NCBI GenBank assembly: GCA_020849765.1
Contig: JADLAY010000072.1
Coordinates: 82,643 to 146,642, forward strand
Reading direction: 5' to 3'
Length of the DNA stretch: 64,000 nt
Origin: Anaerolineae bacterium
GTDB taxonomy: Bacteria; Chloroflexota; Anaerolineae; Aggregatilineales; Phototrophicaceae
Position numbers and translations under genes: made by a program. The notes below the pieces were generated by a model, which did no database searches, had not been told where the DNA came from, and saw nothing but the letters and a program-made list of their open reading frames with translations. Below are positions 35,484 to 43,012 of this stretch, piece after piece (the stretch's first letter is position 1; each line of letters opens with the position of its first letter).

Positions 35484-37511
35484 ATGTCATCGGATAACAC
35501 GCCCAATTTCGATAATATGACGCCAGAAGAGATGATGGCGTGGATGGAATCACTGGCAAAGCGTCAGGGCGCGAATGAAGGCTTCACGACAGATGCCGAT
35601 GTTGACGTGCCAGAGATCGACCCGAATTCGGTCGTGATTGACGAGCCTGGCTACGTTCCCTACGGCCAGGAGGAGGCTCCGCGAGCGGCCCGGCCATCGC
35701 CGCCCCCACCATCTCCCGTCGCGCCGCCAGTGATACGGACCCCTGTGCCGCCGCCACCGATTTCCGAGCCGGAGCCGGAACCTGCGGAGGCTGAACTCGG
35801 CAGCACGATGGGCGAGAACGCGCTGGCGTGGCTGGAAAGCCTGGCCGCCGATCAGGGCGCTTCCAGCTTCGATCTCGATCTGTCGTCGCTTGAGCCGGAA
35901 CCGGCGCACGCTTCGGATGAGAGAGACATCGACCCGATGGCGTGGCTGCAAGGCATCGCCTCGGAACCGGAGCTGCCGGAACCGAAGCCGCGCGCGCAGG
36001 AACGCAGCGAAGAGCCGCTGGGCGGCGTCGACCCGATGGCCTGGTTGGAGTCGCTGGCACGGCGTCAGGGTGTGCCCGAAGAGGAACTGACCACGTCAGC
36101 GGATATCGACGTGCCGATGCCGGACGAGGACGAGTTCGAACTGGAACCGTTCGCCAGCATCGAAGACGACGAGGCTGAAGACGAAGAAAGCGAACCGTTG
36201 ATCCTGGAGAATCCCGCCGCCTGGCTCGACTCACTGGCCGTCGCCGGTGGGTTCGAAGACGAGGCGGTCCGTGCCGAACCATCCAGCCGGATGGAAGCCG
36301 AATCTGAAGATGAGATGGAGGTGGACCTATCGATCGACGCCATCGAGCAGGCCATCCGCGAAGGGGTCGTAACGGCAGATCAGATCCGCTTCTACCAGGA
36401 ATACCAGATGGAACGCGCCGCACTGCGCGACGACGTTCAGGACTACGACGACGATGAGGACGGCGCCGCCGAGGCGATGGACATGCCGGAATGGCTGGCG
36501 GAGATGAAAGCCGAGGCCGAGGCGGAAGAAGAGGAAATTCCCGCTGAGCGCCCGCCGCTCGAATCGTTGTTTGCCGCGCCGCCTGCGCCAACGGAAGATT
36601 TTCCGGACTGGCTGGCGGAGGACGCCGCCGAAGGCGAGACGGTCGATAGCATTTTTGCGGATGACGAGGCCGATGAGATCGAGGTCGACTACGACGATCC
36701 GTGGGTCGAAGCGTTTGACGAAGAATACGAGCGCGGTGGCACCGATGTCGAGGCCGTGCCAGATTGGTACCTCCAGAACACGAGCGACCCGGACCGCATG
36801 GCCGCTGTGGAAAGTGTGATCGAACCGGAGGAGACGGTTATTCCGCTGCCGAGCATGGAACCGGTCGCACAAGTCGTCACACCGCCGGCGCCGGTGCCCA
36901 TGACGGTGATCGCGCCGGTACAGCTCGTCTATTCCGAGCTCCCCAGCGAGACCAATCTGCCTGCGGGTGAACGCCAGGCCCTGCCCGCGTGGATGAATGT
37001 GACGGCGACCCAGGCTGCCGTCGCTGTGACTGTTCCAGCACCCGTCGAGGAAGAAGCGCAGGCCGAAGAAGCCCCGCAGTTCAGCGGGACGCCCGACTGG
37101 CTGCGCGAGACCGACGAGCAGCCCGCTGCTCAGGTGCCCGATTGGCTGTCCCAGGCCGAGGCAGAACCGGAAGAAGAAACGTTGTTCTCGCCGCCAGTCG
37201 CGGCAGTGCCGCCGCCTGTGGCGCCCATTGTCGAGACACCGGCACCACCCGCACCATCCAGCGCCAGTGGCACGCTCGAAGAAGCCCGTTCGCGTTACCA
37301 GAGCGGCGACATGAATGCCAGCCTCGCCATCTACGAAGGACTGGTGCGCACGAGCCAGGCGTTGGAAGATGTCGCCAGCGATTTGACCAGCATGGCGCGC
37401 GATCAGAAGAACAACCCGGTGGTCTACCGTGTGCTCGGCGACAGCCTGATGCGCCAGGGTCGGTTGCAGGATGCGTTGAACACCTACCGCGAGGCCCTCA
37501 ACTGGTTGTAG
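35484..37511 (+). CDS. Acidic repeat protein with AWLESLA motifs and C-terminal TPR
   Basis: 675 residues, soluble, acidic. The N-terminal 250 residues hold five copies of a short helix motif: MMAWMESLAKRQGA, ALAWLESLAADQGA, PMAWLQGIA, PMAWLESLARRQGV and PAAWLDSLAVAGG. Single Trp motifs follow (MPEWLAEM, FPDWLAED, VPDWYLQ, LPAWMNV, TPDWLRE, VPDWLSQ) in acidic or Pro-rich linkers. The last ~85 residues are TPR-like (LEEARSRYQSGDMNASLAIY, RVLGDSLMRQGRLQDALNTY). It is 19 bp downstream of the giant acidic TPR protein, so the two are probably one operon and one complex. Architecture is mirrored: TPR at the N-terminus in one and at the C-terminus in the other. Function unknown. Confidence 0.85.
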   Translation: MSSDNTPNFDNMTPEEMMAWMESLAKRQGANEGFTTDADVDVPEIDPNSVVIDEPGYVPYGQEEAPRAARPSPPPPSPVAPPVIRTPVPPPPISEPEPEPAEAELGSTMGENALAWLESLAADQGASSFDLDLSSLEPEPAHASDERDIDPMAWLQGIASEPELPEPKPRAQERSEEPLGGVDPMAWLESLARRQGVPEEELTTSADIDVPMPDEDEFELEPFASIEDDEAEDEESEPLILENPAAWLDSLAVAGGFEDEAVRAEPSSRMEAESEDEMEVDLSIDAIEQAIREGVVTADQIRFYQEYQMERAALRDDVQDYDDDEDGAAEAMDMPEWLAEMKAEAEAEEEEIPAERPPLESLFAAPPAPTEDFPDWLAEDAAEGETVDSIFADDEADEIEVDYDDPWVEAFDEEYERGGTDVEAVPDWYLQNTSDPDRMAAVESVIEPEETVIPLPSMEPVAQVVTPPAPVPMTVIAPVQLVYSELPSETNLPAGERQALPAWMNVTATQAAVAVTVPAPVEEEAQAEEAPQFSGTPDWLRETDEQPAAQVPDWLSQAEAEPEEETLFSPPVAAVPPPVAPIVETPAPPAPSSASGTLEEARSRYQSGDMNASLAIYEGLVRTSQALEDVASDLTSMARDQKNNPVVYRVLGDSLMRQGRLQDALNTYREALNWL

Positions 37512-37524
37512 TGCGGCAATACGC

Positions 37525-37530
37525 TATAAT
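37525..37530 (+). promoter_or_regulatory. Candidate -10 element for ndk
   Basis: TATAAT at 37525-37530 lies 14 bp after the preceding stop and 85 bp before the ndk start. No strong -35 is visible. Confidence 0.4.
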
Positions 37531-37614
37531 GCATTCTCGTGAGCGTTGGGCCGCTATCAGACGGCATTCAGACAGCGCTCACGTTTCATGTCTTGCCATT
37601 TGAAGGAGCAAATT

Positions 37615-38073
37615 GTGGAACGGACGCTGATCATCATTAAGCCTGATGCTGTCCAGCGCGGGTTGAGCGGTGAGATTATCAAGCGATTCGAGCAGCGTGG
37701 GCTGCGCATCGTCGGAATGAAATTCATGTCGGTTTCGCGTGCATTGGCCGAAAAGCATTACGAGGAACACGTGGGCAAGCCCTTCTTCGAAGGCCTGGTC
37801 AACTACATCACCTCGTCGCCCGTGATCGTGATCGCGCTTGAGGGCACCAACGCCGTCGAAGCCGCGCGCGCGACGATCGGCAAGACCAAGCCGTTCGAGT
37901 CGCCTGCCGGGACGATCCGCGGCGATTTCGGTCTGGAAGTCGGGCGCAATCTCGTCCATGGCTCGGACAGCGTGGCGAGCGGCGAGCGCGAGGTCGGCAA
38001 CTTCTTCACCGAGAGCGAGCTGTTCTCGTGGAAGCGCAACACCGATCCGTGGATCTTCGAGAATCCTTCTTAA
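37615..38073 (+). CDS. ndk: Nucleoside diphosphate kinase
   Basis: 152 residues, the normal length. Ndk transfers the gamma-phosphate of ATP to nucleoside diphosphates through a phosphohistidine. Motifs seen: VERTLIIIKPDAVQRGLSGE at the start, HYEEHVGKPFFEGLVNYITS, and RGDFGLEVGRNLVHGSDS, which contains the active-site His (NxxHGSD). GTG 37615 is chosen because AAGGAG lies 7 nt upstream and homologues begin there. A perfect hairpin at 38122-38149 separates it from the convergent rsfS gene. Confidence 0.97.
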   Translation: MERTLIIIKPDAVQRGLSGEIIKRFEQRGLRIVGMKFMSVSRALAEKHYEEHVGKPFFEGLVNYITSSPVIVIALEGTNAVEAARATIGKTKPFESPAGTIRGDFGLEVGRNLVHGSDSVASGEREVGNFFTESELFSWKRNTDPWIFENPS

Positions 38074-38121
38074 GAAACTACCGCGTATCCGCGCTGTAAC
38101 CGAACACCCTGCCAGGAATCA

Positions 38122-38149
38122 ATCAGGCGTCCTTTCGTGGACGCCTGAT
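38122..38149. terminator. Hairpin between convergent ndk and rsfS
   Basis: ATCAGGCGTCC (38122-38132) and GGACGCCTGAT (38139-38149) form a perfect 11-bp stem with a 6-nt loop. The T-tract is poor on both strands, but the position between two 3' ends supports a bidirectional terminator. Confidence 0.65.
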
Positions 38150-38153
38150 GTCA

Positions 38154-38531
38154 TTATTGGATGTTGACGAGGACTGTCGCCTTGTTCCACAACTCTTCGA
38201 GGTTGTAGAAGCGCCGTTCTTCTTCGAGAAACACGTGGACGATTACTTCGCCGTAATCGAGCAGCACCCAGCCGCTGTTGCCTTTGCCCTCAGTCGAGGT
38301 GGGCAGCGTCTGGTAAGTTTCTTTGACCTTCTCGCGCACATTGTCTGCCAGCGCCTTGGCCTGACGGTCACTGTTGGCACTGCAAATGACGAAGAAGTCC
38401 GCGATGACCGTATCCGGGCGCAGGTCAAGCACGACGATGTCAGAACCCTTCTTATCCTCCAACGTTTGTACGATAAAATGGGTCAACTCTAAGCCGTCCA
38501 GAATACTTGCCTCCTTAGTCGTTATCCTCAA
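38154..38531 (-). CDS. rsfS: Ribosomal silencing factor RsfS
   Basis: RsfS binds ribosomal protein uL14 and blocks subunit joining when nutrients are scarce. Family motifs are clear: LEDKKGSDIVVLDLRP, IADFFVICSANSDRQAKALA, GWVLLDYGEVIVHVFLEEER and YNLEELW. The start is unresolved. TTG 38531 is the only standard in-frame start upstream of the domain but has no ribosome-binding site. A strong AAGGAGG (38516-38510) instead lies 5 nt before ATT 38504 and 8 nt before CTG 38501. Initiation there would give LDGLELTHF..., close to where homologues begin. The annotated start is therefore the outer limit. Confidence 0.93.
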   Translation of the reverse strand: MRITTKEASILDGLELTHFIVQTLEDKKGSDIVVLDLRPDTVIADFFVICSANSDRQAKALADNVREKVKETYQTLPTSTEGKGNSGWVLLDYGEVIVHVFLEEERRFYNLEELWNKATVLVNIQ

Positions 38532-38566
38532 CGGTGTTTGAACTTGTGTGTCATCTTACCACAGGT

Positions 38567-39397
38567 CTAGGGAACGCGAGCGCTGCCGCCATTTGTGAGG
38601 ATGAAATCTCGTACAAGAGCGACAAATCGTTCCGGGTCTTCGTCGAGCGGTTGGTGATGCGCGCGCTCGAACTCGACTAACCGTGCGTGGGGCATCGATC
38701 GCGCGGCCAGGCGCCCCTCATCCGGCGGCACGGTGAAATCGCGAGCACCGACGACGACGAGCGCCGGCTGTGAGATTTCCGCCAGATGCGGGCGCATGGT
38801 GTGCTGGGCGATGCTTTCCAGCGCGGCGACGGCGGCCTCCCACGAAGTCGACTGAAAGTCACGCACGTAACGAGCGCGCAGCGAGCGGTCGACGTAAAAC
38901 GGTGCGCTGAAGACTGGCGCCAGCCGGTCGGACGTGATGATCGACCAGAACGGGCGCGCCCGCGCGGAAATCGACATCCAGAATTGCGAGGCGAAGACAT
39001 CGTTCGCCTTCAGGCCGAAGCGCCCCGTGACGACCGGGCACATCAAGATCAGACTCTGTGTCAGATCCGGGCGCGCATGTGCCAGCTTGAGCGCCAGCAA
39101 GCCGCCCATCGAGTGGCCGACGACAACTTTCGGGCGCAGCTGATGCCGCTCGCAGAAGTCGACGATCGAGGCCAGATGCGCATCCAGATCCGGGCGCGCG
39201 TGATCCGACAGCGGCGTCCGCCCAAAGCCCGCCAGGTCGAGCGACCAGCAGCGCGCGACATCATCCAAACCTTCGGCCAGAGACTCCCACATGCGCCCGG
39301 ATGATGCCCATCCGTGCAATAGCAAGACGTCCGCGCCGTGGCCGCTGCATTCGTAATACAATTCCTGCGCCGGAGTAGAAATGGATGGCAAATTCAT
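38567..39397 (-). CDS. Alpha/beta hydrolase (BioH-like)
   Basis: 276 residues. The fold is complete: LLLHGWASSGRMWESLAEGL (oxyanion loop HGW), VVVGHSMGGLLALKLAH (nucleophile Ser in GHSMGG), an Asp in VVVGARDFTVPPDEG and a His in FERAHHQPLDEDP. The length and HGW motif resemble BioH-type carboxylesterases, but no biotin genes are nearby, so the substrate is open. ATG 39397 is 7 nt downstream of a perfect TATAAT (39410-39405), so the message is probably leaderless. A longer upstream frame exists but runs antisense through the pseudouridine synthase gene and is rejected. Confidence 0.88.
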   Translation of the reverse strand: MNLPSISTPAQELYYECSGHGADVLLLHGWASSGRMWESLAEGLDDVARCWSLDLAGFGRTPLSDHARPDLDAHLASIVDFCERHQLRPKVVVGHSMGGLLALKLAHARPDLTQSLILMCPVVTGRFGLKANDVFASQFWMSISARARPFWSIITSDRLAPVFSAPFYVDRSLRARYVRDFQSTSWEAAVAALESIAQHTMRPHLAEISQPALVVVGARDFTVPPDEGRLAARSMPHARLVEFERAHHQPLDEDPERFVALVRDFILTNGGSARVP

Positions 39398-39404
39398 GCC
39401 CGGC

Positions 39405-39410
39405 ATTATA
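39405..39410 (-). promoter_or_regulatory. -10 element of the alpha/beta hydrolase gene (leaderless start)
   Basis: TATAAT on the minus strand ends 7 nt before ATG 39397, so the predicted first transcribed base is at the start codon. No good -35 is evident. Confidence 0.45.
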
Positions 39411-39440
39411 GCATGAGAGCACGGTGCGCTTGCCGTGACA

Positions 39441-39469
39441 TTGACACCATAGCACAAATGTGCTAATCT
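39441..39469 (+). promoter_or_regulatory. Strong promoter of the RluD-type gene with operator-like palindrome in the spacer
   Basis: TTGACA (39441-39446), 17-bp spacer, TAATCT (39464-39469). TAGCACA (39450-39456) and TGTGCTA (39459-39465) form a perfect 7-bp inverted repeat with a 2-bp centre. It fills the spacer and enters the -10 box, where a bound repressor would block polymerase. Confidence 0.65.
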
Positions 39470-39502
39470 TAACCGGGTTGCCTTGCGGGCACGACGACAC
39501 TC

Positions 39503-40426
39503 ATGACACATACTCGACACTTTGAATTCACCAACGAGACGGCGGGCGAGCGTCTCGACAAGATTGTGGTCGCGCACCTGGGCGACGGCTACTCGCGCGC
39601 GCAGGTGCAGAAGCTGATCGACGAGGGCCATGTCACCGTCGATGGCGAGCCGGTCAAGAGCGGAGTCAAGCTCAAGGGTGGCGAGTACATCCGTGTGGCT
39701 GTCCCGCCGCAGCCCGCGCAGCAAGACGTCGAGCCGGAGGACATCCCGCTCAAGATCATCTACGAAGACGAGGACATCGCCGTCATCGAAAAGCCTGCCG
39801 GGCTGGTCGTGCATCCGGGCGCGGGCAATGAGCGCGGCACGCTGGTGAGTGCCCTGCTGGCCCGCTACCCCGAAATCGAGCAGATCCCGATTGCGGCCAA
39901 ACGGCGCGGCATCGTCCATCGGTTGGACAAAGACACCAGCGGCGTGATTCTGGTCGCGCGTAACGCCGCCGCCATGCACAAATTGATGGCCCAGTTCCAG
40001 GCGCGCACGGTCGAGAAGGTCTACCTGACGCTGGTCGAGCGCCCGCCGAAGACCACGACCGGGCGTATCGAGGCGCCGATCGCCCGCGATCCCGCGGATC
40101 GCAAGCGCATGAAGGTGCAGCGCGGCGGTCGCCCGGCCATCACCGAGTTCGAGACGATCCAGCACTATCAGGAAGGCTACACGCTGCTGCGCGTGCGCCT
40201 GCTGACAGGCCGCACCCACCAGATCCGCGTGCACATGGCATTCATCGGCTGCCCCGTCGTCGGCGATCTCGTCTATGGCTACCGACGCCAGCGCTTGATG
40301 CGCGGACAGTTCCTGCATGCGGCCCGGCTGTGCTTCGATCATCCGCGCACGGGCGAGCGGATGTGCTTCGAGGCACCGCTGTCGCCACGCTTGCAGGCGG
40401 TGCTCGAATCGCTGACGCCGTTATGA
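39503..40426 (+). CDS. RluD-type 23S rRNA pseudouridine synthase
   Basis: 307 residues. An N-terminal S4 RNA-binding domain (~12-75; GERLDKIVVAHLGDGYSRAQ, VQKLIDEGHVTVDGE) precedes the RluA-family catalytic domain. Catalytic Asp is in GIVHRLDKDTSGVILVARN. Other family motifs are EKPAGLVVHPGAG and LTGRTHQIRVHMA. The domain order and linker are those of RluD, which modifies U1911/1915/1917 of helix 69 in E. coli; the exact target here cannot be read, so no symbol is given. A strong promoter carrying a palindrome sits directly upstream, which is unusual for a housekeeping enzyme. Confidence 0.94.
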   Translation: MTHTRHFEFTNETAGERLDKIVVAHLGDGYSRAQVQKLIDEGHVTVDGEPVKSGVKLKGGEYIRVAVPPQPAQQDVEPEDIPLKIIYEDEDIAVIEKPAGLVVHPGAGNERGTLVSALLARYPEIEQIPIAAKRRGIVHRLDKDTSGVILVARNAAAMHKLMAQFQARTVEKVYLTLVERPPKTTTGRIEAPIARDPADRKRMKVQRGGRPAITEFETIQHYQEGYTLLRVRLLTGRTHQIRVHMAFIGCPVVGDLVYGYRRQRLMRGQFLHAARLCFDHPRTGERMCFEAPLSPRLQAVLESLTPL

Positions 40427-40513
40427 GAACGGCGGGTGCTCATAACGATTCTTTAGCTATCATTCAGACCCTAGATCGGGCATAATGGAAGATGCAAACG
40501 AGAGGATGAGCCG

Positions 40514-41350
40514 ATGCGTGAAATCACCGTAGCGACCGTACAGATGAGGCCCAGGCTTGGCGAGGCGGAAGACAATCTCGTCAAGATGTCGGAAATGATC
40601 TCGAAGATCGCGTCTCAGCAAAAAGTCGACCTGATCGTTTTCCCAGAGCTGATCACCAGCGGCTACGAGTTGGGTCTGCGCTTCACGGAACTGGCGCAGC
40701 GCGTCCCCGGGCCGACGGTCAACCTGATTGCCCAGCGCGCGAACGAATACGGGGTTTACATCGCGTTCGGCATGGTGACGAAGGAGCGCGTCGAAAGCGT
40801 GCTCTACAACTCGGCAGTGCTCGTCGGCCCTGAAGGCGAACTGCTCGAAGTCTACAACAAGATCCACCTGCGCGGTGAAGAGCGCATGGCCTTCCGCGAG
40901 GGCTTCAAACTGCCCGTGGTCGAAACGGAAGTCGGCAACATCGGCATGATGATCGGCTACGACCTGGCCTTCCCGGAGGTCGCGCGCAGCCTGGTGCTCG
41001 ATGGCGCGGACGTGCTGTGCGTGGTCGGCAACTGGGAAGCACCAATCATCGACGAGTGGAAAACCTACTTGCGCGCGCGTGCGTATGAAAATGCCGTCTA
41101 CGTCGTCGGGGCTAACCGCGTCGGCGAAGACGTGACGCTCACCTTTGGCGGTGAGAGTATGATCGTCGGGCCGCGCGGGCAGATCTACGCCTCGCTCGCC
41201 AGCGAAACAGACCCGAACACGGGCGCACCGCTGGAAGGTTTTGCCGTCGCCCGCATCGACCTGGACGAAGTGCGCAAGAACCGCGAAGAATTCCAGTTGA
41301 TCCAGAACCGGCAGCCGCTGGTCTACAAATCTATTGTCCGCCGCTATTAG
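40514..41350 (+). CDS. Nitrilase-fold (carbon-nitrogen hydrolase) protein lacking the catalytic Cys
   Basis: 278 residues, normal for the family. The catalytic Glu is present (IVFPELITSG, Glu45) and so is the Lys (YNKIHLRGEE, Lys116). The nucleophile position, usually Cys in ...ICYDxxFPE, is Gly148 in IGMMIGYDLAFPEVARS. The rest of the fold is well kept (GVYIAFGMVTKE, VLCVVGNWEAP, RAYENAVYVVGANRVG). It should therefore be unable to form the thioester intermediate and may be a binding or regulatory pseudoenzyme. The rest of the gene is intact, with no frameshift. It has its own terminator at 41381-41411. Confidence 0.9.
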   Translation: MREITVATVQMRPRLGEAEDNLVKMSEMISKIASQQKVDLIVFPELITSGYELGLRFTELAQRVPGPTVNLIAQRANEYGVYIAFGMVTKERVESVLYNSAVLVGPEGELLEVYNKIHLRGEERMAFREGFKLPVVETEVGNIGMMIGYDLAFPEVARSLVLDGADVLCVVGNWEAPIIDEWKTYLRARAYENAVYVVGANRVGEDVTLTFGGESMIVGPRGQIYASLASETDPNTGAPLEGFAVARIDLDEVRKNREEFQLIQNRQPLVYKSIVRRY

Positions 41351-41380
41351 GAATACGGACCACGCATGACGGCTTTCGGA

Positions 41381-41411
41381 GAGGTGCTCGCCTGAGCGCC
41401 TCTTTTCTTGT
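41381..41411 (+). terminator. Intrinsic terminator after the nitrilase-fold gene
   Basis: GAGGTGCTC (41381-41389) pairs with GAGCGCCTC (41394-41402) over 9 positions with one G-T pair and a 4-nt loop, followed by TTTTCTTGT. Confidence 0.8.
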
Positions 41412-41468
41412 AACGAGAATTCATGCGAACCTCAATTCCCGTCCTGTTTTCGCGCAACTCTCTTGAGT

Positions 41469-41501
41469 CTTGTTTGTTATCTCAATTAGGTAACAGACAA
41501 G
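41469..41501 (+). other. Inverted repeat upstream of mscL
   Basis: CTTGTTTGTTA (41469-41479) and TAACAGACAAG (41491-41501) pair over 10 of 11 positions around an 11-nt centre. There is no T-tract. It could be an operator or a leader hairpin for mscL, whose start is 62 bp further on. No known riboswitch was recognised. Confidence 0.4.
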
Positions 41502-41562
41502 ATCTGACCAGGGGTGACTCTCCGTAGTTGCAGGCTTACCCGCCAGAACAAGGGGAAACGAT

Positions 41563-41985
41563 ATGATAAAGGAGTTTCGTGAGTTCATCATCAAAGGAAA
41601 TGCACTCGATCTTGCCATCGGCGTCATCATCGGTGCGGCCTTCGGTGCAGTGATCAACTCGCTGGTGACGGATATTATCACGCCGATCATCGCCGCGATT
41701 TTCCAGGCGCCTGATTTCTCGAACATCTTCATCCTTCTGCGCGAAGGCACAACCCCCGGCCCCTATGAAACCTACCAGGCAGCCATCGATGCGGGCGCGG
41801 CGGCCATCGGGATTGGTACGTTCATCAATCTCGTGATCAATCTGATCATCGTCGGTTTTGCCCTGTTCCTGGTCGTCAAGGCAGCAAACCGGCTGCGCAG
41901 ACCCGAGCCGGAGGCCGCCCCCGCTGGCCCTACGACCGAAGAGAAACTGGTCACCGTGCTCGAAAAGCTCGAAAAGAAGCTCTAG
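41563..41985 (+). CDS. mscL: Large-conductance mechanosensitive channel MscL
   Basis: 140 residues. MscL is a pentameric membrane channel that opens under hypo-osmotic shock. The N-terminal amphipathic helix and TM1 are clear (FREFIIKGNALDLAIGVIIG, AAFGAVINSLVTDIITPIIA). A periplasmic loop of ~45 residues follows, then TM2 (FINLVINLIIVGFALFLVVK) and a C-terminal charged bundle helix (EEKLVTVLEKLEKKL). ATG 41563 follows AGGGG at usable spacing. The preceding 210 bp hold a terminator for the upstream gene and an inverted repeat. Confidence 0.96.
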   Translation: MIKEFREFIIKGNALDLAIGVIIGAAFGAVINSLVTDIITPIIAAIFQAPDFSNIFILLREGTTPGPYETYQAAIDAGAAAIGIGTFINLVINLIIVGFALFLVVKAANRLRRPEPEAAPAGPTTEEKLVTVLEKLEKKL

Positions 41986-42052
41986 TATCGCAATTTTCCA
42001 CCATCAGGGGATAGTGCAGGCGGCGTAACAGTCGCCTGCACTCGTTTACACC

Positions 42053-42856
42053 ATGTCTCATCGCTACATTTACGGCGTCGATTTCAGCGGCGCATCGGAT
42101 GCCGGTAAGTCGATCTGGATTGCCGAAGGGGTGCTCGACGGCATCGAACTCTGCGTCATGAATTGTTATCCGGCAGAGGCCCTGGATGACAGCGGGCGCC
42201 CACGGCATCTTGCCCTCAACGCCCTGTCAAACCTGATCGCTTCCAGCAAAGACGCCGTCTTTGGACTCGACTTCCCCTTCAGCCTGCCGGATGTGCAGCT
42301 GCGCACGCATACATGGCTCGACTTTGCGCGTTCATTTGGCGAACGCTACGCAACCGCCGAAGCCTTCTACACCCAACACGGCGGCAAGGGCAACGAACAT
42401 CGCCGCATCACTGATGAGCACGCGAAACCACCGTTCGCACCGGCCAACCTGCGCCTGTACCGGCAGACGTACTACGGCATTCGCGATCTGCTGGCGCCGC
42501 TCGCGCTGGCGGATCAGGCCTGTGTCCTGCCCATGATGAAAGCTCAGCCCGGCAAGCCGTGGCTGATCGAGACCTGCCCGGCGGTGATCTTACGCAGCCT
42601 CAACCTGCGCCTGACTCTGTACAAGGAACGTGGCGACGAGGCCAGCGAGCGCCGCGCCACGATTGTGCAGGGCCTGGAGACATTCGGCGTCCAGCTTGCC
42701 GATGATGCGCTGCGCACACGTGTGATCGAGAATGAGCGCGGCGACGCACTGGATAGCATCGTGGCAGCGCTCGGCACGGCTCAGGCGGTGCGAGCAGGAA
42801 TGTTGGCTCAGGCGGATGATCCGGTGATCCGCCGCGAAGGTTGGATTTACCCGTGA
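42053..42856 (+). CDS. DUF429 family predicted nuclease-fold protein
   Basis: 267 residues. Motifs of DUF429, which has an RNase H-like fold, are visible: YIYGVDFSGASDAGKSIWIA (first acidic strand), AVFGLDFPFSLPD (second), WLIETCPAVILRSLNL (conserved E-x-x-P) and ERGDALDSIVAALGTAQAVR (C-terminal acidic helix). The acidic residues on the strands and last helix are those expected for metal binding. No experimental function is known to me for the family. It lies between mscL and comEA on the same strand but with gaps over 60 and 150 bp, so it may be transcribed alone. Confidence 0.85.
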   Translation: MSHRYIYGVDFSGASDAGKSIWIAEGVLDGIELCVMNCYPAEALDDSGRPRHLALNALSNLIASSKDAVFGLDFPFSLPDVQLRTHTWLDFARSFGERYATAEAFYTQHGGKGNEHRRITDEHAKPPFAPANLRLYRQTYYGIRDLLAPLALADQACVLPMMKAQPGKPWLIETCPAVILRSLNLRLTLYKERGDEASERRATIVQGLETFGVQLADDALRTRVIENERGDALDSIVAALGTAQAVRAGMLAQADDPVIRREGWIYP

Positions 42857-42909
42857 GTCCGCGCCAGTTTTTATGAATTATTTGCAGATCTAACCTCAAG
42901 AAAAGCTAT

Positions 42910-42986
42910 ACTGGTAATATTACTTTGCCAGCAAAGTCCGACTTGCGACTTGTTACCAGTGACATTTCGTCTTCCTCATGAAGACG
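42910..42986 (+). other. Structured region upstream of comEA
   Basis: Three perfect inverted repeats are packed here. ACTGGTAA (42910-42917) pairs with TTACCAGT (42953-42960). Nested inside, ACTTTGC (42922-42928) pairs with GCAAAGT (42931-42937). CGTCTTC (42968-42974) pairs with GAAGACG (42980-42986). No T-tract follows, so a simple terminator is unlikely. It could be an RNA leader element or stacked operators. A weak -10 (TATACT, 42907-42912) overlaps its start. Confidence 0.45.
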
Positions 42987-43012
42987 CGCAAGCGGACGCG
43001 AAGAAGTGAGCT

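Noticed and set aside
38567..40342. A 591-residue minus-strand frame extending the alpha/beta hydrolase upstream
   Set aside because: The extra ~310 residues run antisense through the well-supported pseudouridine synthase gene and show no domain; the hydrolase fold begins at 39397, just after a TATAAT.
41403..41562. ydaO (c-di-AMP) riboswitch upstream of mscL
   Set aside because: Considered because of the osmotic function, but the conserved motif blocks were not seen; only one inverted repeat is present.
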